In this document: piece after piece, positions 61,369-64,000 of the stretch
How positions within the stretch are numbered: the stretch's first letter is position 1
How the letters are laid out: each line of letters begins with the position of its first letter
Source of the DNA: Henningerozyma blattae CBS 6284
Taxonomy: Eukaryota > Ascomycota > Saccharomycetes > Saccharomycetales > Saccharomycetaceae
Direction: 5' to 3'
NCBI RefSeq assembly: GCF_000315915.1
Contig: NC_020190.1
Span: 186,001 to 250,000, forward strand
Length of the DNA stretch: 64,000 nucleotides
The notes under the pieces: generated by a model
The model's input: the letters and a program-made list of their open reading frames with translations, nothing else
Database searches by the model: none
Told to the model about the DNA's origin: nothing
Made by a program: the position numbers and the translations under genes

Positions 61369-63216
61369 CTATTGCAATTGCTTTTGTAATGAGGTATTCT
61401 TGTCGTACCACCATTTTAATGCATATTCTTGTCTTGAATCAATGATACGACTCCCCAATAAGCGCAAGGTTTCTTCTCTATGTAATGCAAACAACCCATC
61501 ACTATACAATTCTTCAATAATAGGTATCCAATGCAGAAATGAATTAATTCTGCTTAATTGAAGAGAATATATCAAACTATCAAACAATGCAAACATGCTT
61601 GATAAAGGAGTATCAGAACCATTAGTATTTTTTTTGTGTAATGCACTCTCCTCTAGGAGATGTATTTTTTTTATTTCATTCAAAATAGTATAGGATATCA
61701 AATTAGACCTCTCTTCTGACAGTTTTGTTTGAAATTTGTAATCGCTGGATAACTTTCTTGAAATCTCAAGGTATTGTAATGATGATAATTCATTTCCCAT
61801 TAGTTGGGCAATTATAGTCGATACATATTGAACCAAAAATTTTTCATATATTTTGAAGTCTAACGGAGAAATGGTTAGAATCAAGATCATCAACTCATGA
61901 GAAGTGTCAGCAATCCCCAATTCTTTAAAACTTAAGTAAATATTTGCTAATTTATGGAAGATGTCTGTTTCAACAAATCTGTTAATAAGATTTGAAACGC
62001 CACAATTAAATATTGTCTTTTTCAAAAAATTAATGAAAAATTTTATTCTTGAGAGTTCTAATTTAGAAATATTTTTTGTATTTTTGATTTTTGTAAGGTT
62101 ACATTGATTACTTAGAATTTTCATGAATAACCAATATTTATCCCGTACTATATGCTGTGATAAACCATTATCTATCCTGGTGATTTCATAACATGCAAAA
62201 TCAAAAACATAATCATATGTCTCAAAACTTCCAATGTCATAAGCAATGAAATTTAGATTGCTTAAAATGTTAATTATTCTGAAAGATAAATTATTCAATG
62301 AAGCTGAACTTGAAATTCTTTTTTGTATTAATCCCTTTAAAGTTAAAATTACAATCAATAAAATATTAAAATAATTTCTATCTAAATCATATTTCTTGGA
62401 TCTTCCAGTTCCTATAGTTGTTTCTACTTCTTGGTTATAAAAATCATTCGAAAAGGTTTCAATTTTATGTTCTATTATGTCACAGGTCGATATAGAAGTA
62501 AACTTAAACGATATTTGTATCATTCTTACAAGGATGTTAATATTTTTTTCGATACATTTTGCCAATTGTATATTTATTCTATTATTATACGGGAATATAT
62601 AGTATTCAAATTGATTTATGATCGATTTTGATATTAAATCCCATGGTAAATGATGAAGCTTAGAAATGTCTTCATTTGTATTAATCATAGCAAGAAGAAA
62701 TACGAGAATGTCTGCCTTCAAATTTGGTTCTGCGACAACCTTTGATAACATAGAATTCCACACAGGTAATAGTGTGTTGAATTTCCAAGTCTCATAAAAT
62801 TTAATAACCTTCCCTGTTGAATCCAGGTATTGATTTCCTTGTAATTGTATGAACATTTCCTTAGTACTTAAAATCCCTGAACAAAATGCAATTTTTGATA
62901 ATGACCATTTATTACAATTAAAGAAAATTTCATCCCAAATTTTGAAAAAATTATATAACGAAATAACTGGTTCTGAGATTTGTAACTTCCATGATATAAT
63001 ACCTTCACCTAGTTGATACATAACTAAATCCTGATCATATAAACCCCATATTGAAGAATTAAAAATAGCATTGCAAAATCTGCGGAGTTGCTCGAGTGAT
63101 CGAAGTCTTGGAGTATAATATATTATATTGTTAATGATAGTAGTGTCTACATCGTCAGGAATTGTTGATGAACTTTCCAAAAAATTAACAAGATAATTAA
63201 TATTCTGAGAATCCAT
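61369..63216 (-). CDS. PEX8: Peroxisomal biogenesis protein Pex8, lacking the C-terminal SKL
   Basis: Intraperoxisomal peripheral membrane protein that joins the docking and RING subcomplexes of the import machinery and helps release cargo from Pex5. The 615 residues (S. cerevisiae Pex8 589) are largely helical. Alignable landmarks are the N-terminal INYLVNFLESSS with IIYYTPRLRS, the IISWKLQISEPVISLYNFFKIW segment, YDYVFD and the terminal KWWYDKN. S. cerevisiae Pex8 ends in the PTS1 signal SKL; here the protein ends QKQLQ before a TAG, so no PTS1 is present. Downstream of PRP38, with MRPL25 missing, it matches YGR077C. Confidence 0.88.
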   Translation of the reverse strand: MDSQNINYLVNFLESSSTIPDDVDTTIINNIIYYTPRLRSLEQLRRFCNAIFNSSIWGLYDQDLVMYQLGEGIISWKLQISEPVISLYNFFKIWDEIFFNCNKWSLSKIAFCSGILSTKEMFIQLQGNQYLDSTGKVIKFYETWKFNTLLPVWNSMLSKVVAEPNLKADILVFLLAMINTNEDISKLHHLPWDLISKSIINQFEYYIFPYNNRINIQLAKCIEKNINILVRMIQISFKFTSISTCDIIEHKIETFSNDFYNQEVETTIGTGRSKKYDLDRNYFNILLIVILTLKGLIQKRISSSASLNNLSFRIINILSNLNFIAYDIGSFETYDYVFDFACYEITRIDNGLSQHIVRDKYWLFMKILSNQCNLTKIKNTKNISKLELSRIKFFINFLKKTIFNCGVSNLINRFVETDIFHKLANIYLSFKELGIADTSHELMILILTISPLDFKIYEKFLVQYVSTIIAQLMGNELSSLQYLEISRKLSSDYKFQTKLSEERSNLISYTILNEIKKIHLLEESALHKKNTNGSDTPLSSMFALFDSLIYSLQLSRINSFLHWIPIIEELYSDGLFALHREETLRLLGSRIIDSRQEYALKWWYDKNTSLQKQLQ

Positions 63217-63869
63217 TTAACCAATTTGAAAGTCAACTGTATTAGAATAAAAATATCTTGCTGTTTGATGTGTTTAACTTTGTCTATTTTTATTTTTATA
63301 AAATTAAGAATATAAAAAGAGGGATACTGTTTTTTCTTATAATAAAATTTAAGTAGAAAAAAAATTCAGAAAATTAGTAGATAAAATTTTAAAATGCAAT
63401 AATAAATAAAATATAAATAAATAGCAGAAATATAGGGACCATATTTATTTATATGAATATATTATTGAGTTGTGTTACTTATCATGTACAGTATGTAATT
63501 AAACGCTTCATTCTTGATGAGATATTGTTTGGTAGCGCCTTGCATATACTTGAAGAACCCCGGGGAGATACAGAGATTATCAATCATTAAATTAAATGAA
63601 AATGTTTGATGTAAATTGCCCTAAAATAAGAAGAAATTGAAACGAAAATGAAATTTAAAGTGCTGGAACGTATCTTTTTCAACACAATAACTATTCCTTA
63701 AGTAGCAAGATACTTATTGAATTAAAGAGGAAAAAAATAAGTATTAAAACTATACATTTTTGCTTATTAATAGCATTAAGTTTTGTCTAAGAATACCGAA
63801 ATAAAAAAAAATAAAATTATACAAGTATAATCAAATAATCAAGAACAGTAGTAAAAAACACAATCAGCA
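63217..63869. promoter_or_regulatory. PEX8 / DSC2 divergent promoter
   Basis: About 650 bases, AT-rich, with no gene. CCCCGGGG at 63558-63565 is a GC-rich palindrome in otherwise AT-rich DNA. This gap joins the PEX8 block to the YOL073 block. Confidence 0.45.
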
Positions 63870-64000
63870 ATGTCTATGGAAACACCCAATGGGTTGGTTA
63901 GTTTTCCAGTTACGAAACTGCTGATGATTGGATCTATCGTTCTACCTTTGGCAGCATCGGTAATGAATAGTAAATATTTATTTATTTTACATTATGAACC
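63870..64000 (+). CDS. DSC2: Start of a Dsc2-like rhomboid-type membrane protein (partial)
   Basis: The ATG at 63870 opens a frame that runs off the window after 43 codons. The visible part, GLVSFPVTKLLMIGSIVLPL followed by AASVMNSKYLFILHYEP, has a Pro-Val-Ser/Thr-Lys segment leading into a membrane helix. This is the usual N-terminus of UBAC2/Dsc2 rhomboid-like proteins of the Golgi/endosome Dsc ubiquitin-ligase complex. In S. cerevisiae DSC2 (YOL073C) neighbours THP1, which supports the call. Only the first membrane segment can be checked. Confidence 0.6.
   Translation, partial: MSMETPNGLVSFPVTKLLMIGSIVLPLAASVMNSKYLFILHYE

Overview
This is a 64-kb nuclear chromosome segment from an AT-rich budding yeast of the family Saccharomycetaceae. 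The evidence is the dense, mostly intronless gene order, close matches to Saccharomyces cerevisiae genes throughout, a tRNA-Tyr gene with a short intron, a GTATGT/TACTAAC intron in ARP2, and a Ty3-like retroelement relic. Assignments rest on motifs and on recalled S. cerevisiae gene order; no search was run.

Layout. 0-8.7 kb: MNN2, GRX7, IPP1 and the divergent histone pair H3/H4, matching the YBR015C-YBR009C block. 8.7-15.4 kb: a gene-poor stretch with a decayed pseudogene, short repeats, a candidate replication origin behind H4, and one Cys-rich metallothionein-like gene. 15.4-58 kb: one long block (GPD1/2, MAM3, RTK1, PRS5, APM4, CRT10, MPS1, ARP2, SLM3, INP54, NAT1, RTG1, SIR2/HST1, PRP11, an NBA1 candidate, MRP10, NPC2, SIT4, THP1). 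Its genes interleave the S. cerevisiae chromosome XV (YOL059-YOL072) and IV (YDL022-YDL047) sister regions. 58.5-63.2 kb: UPF3, PRP38 and PEX8 (the YGR072-YGR077 block). The last 131 bases hold the start of a DSC2-like gene (YOL073C). The interleaving, with many ancestral genes missing, suggests a post-whole-genome-duplication species that kept a different set of duplicates from S. cerevisiae, such as the Vanderwaltozyma/Tetrapisispora lineage. That placement is inference.

The genes are mostly independent housekeeping functions: Golgi mannosylation, glycerol synthesis, nucleotide synthesis, clathrin adaptor, spindle checkpoint, actin nucleation, tRNA thiolation, N-terminal acetylation, silencing, splicing, mRNA export and decay, and peroxisome import. 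There are no operons; divergent pairs share promoters (H3/H4, GPD/MAM3, THP1/UPF3).

Points of interest: an ARP2 intron that restores a 391-residue protein; two exact ARS-consensus matches just 3' of H4; single-base frame breaks in GRX7, the metallothionein and NPC2 (two in homopolymer runs); a Ty3-like gag-protease relic beside tRNA-Tyr flanked by a 152-bp inverted repeat; and a PEX8 without the C-terminal SKL of its S. cerevisiae counterpart.
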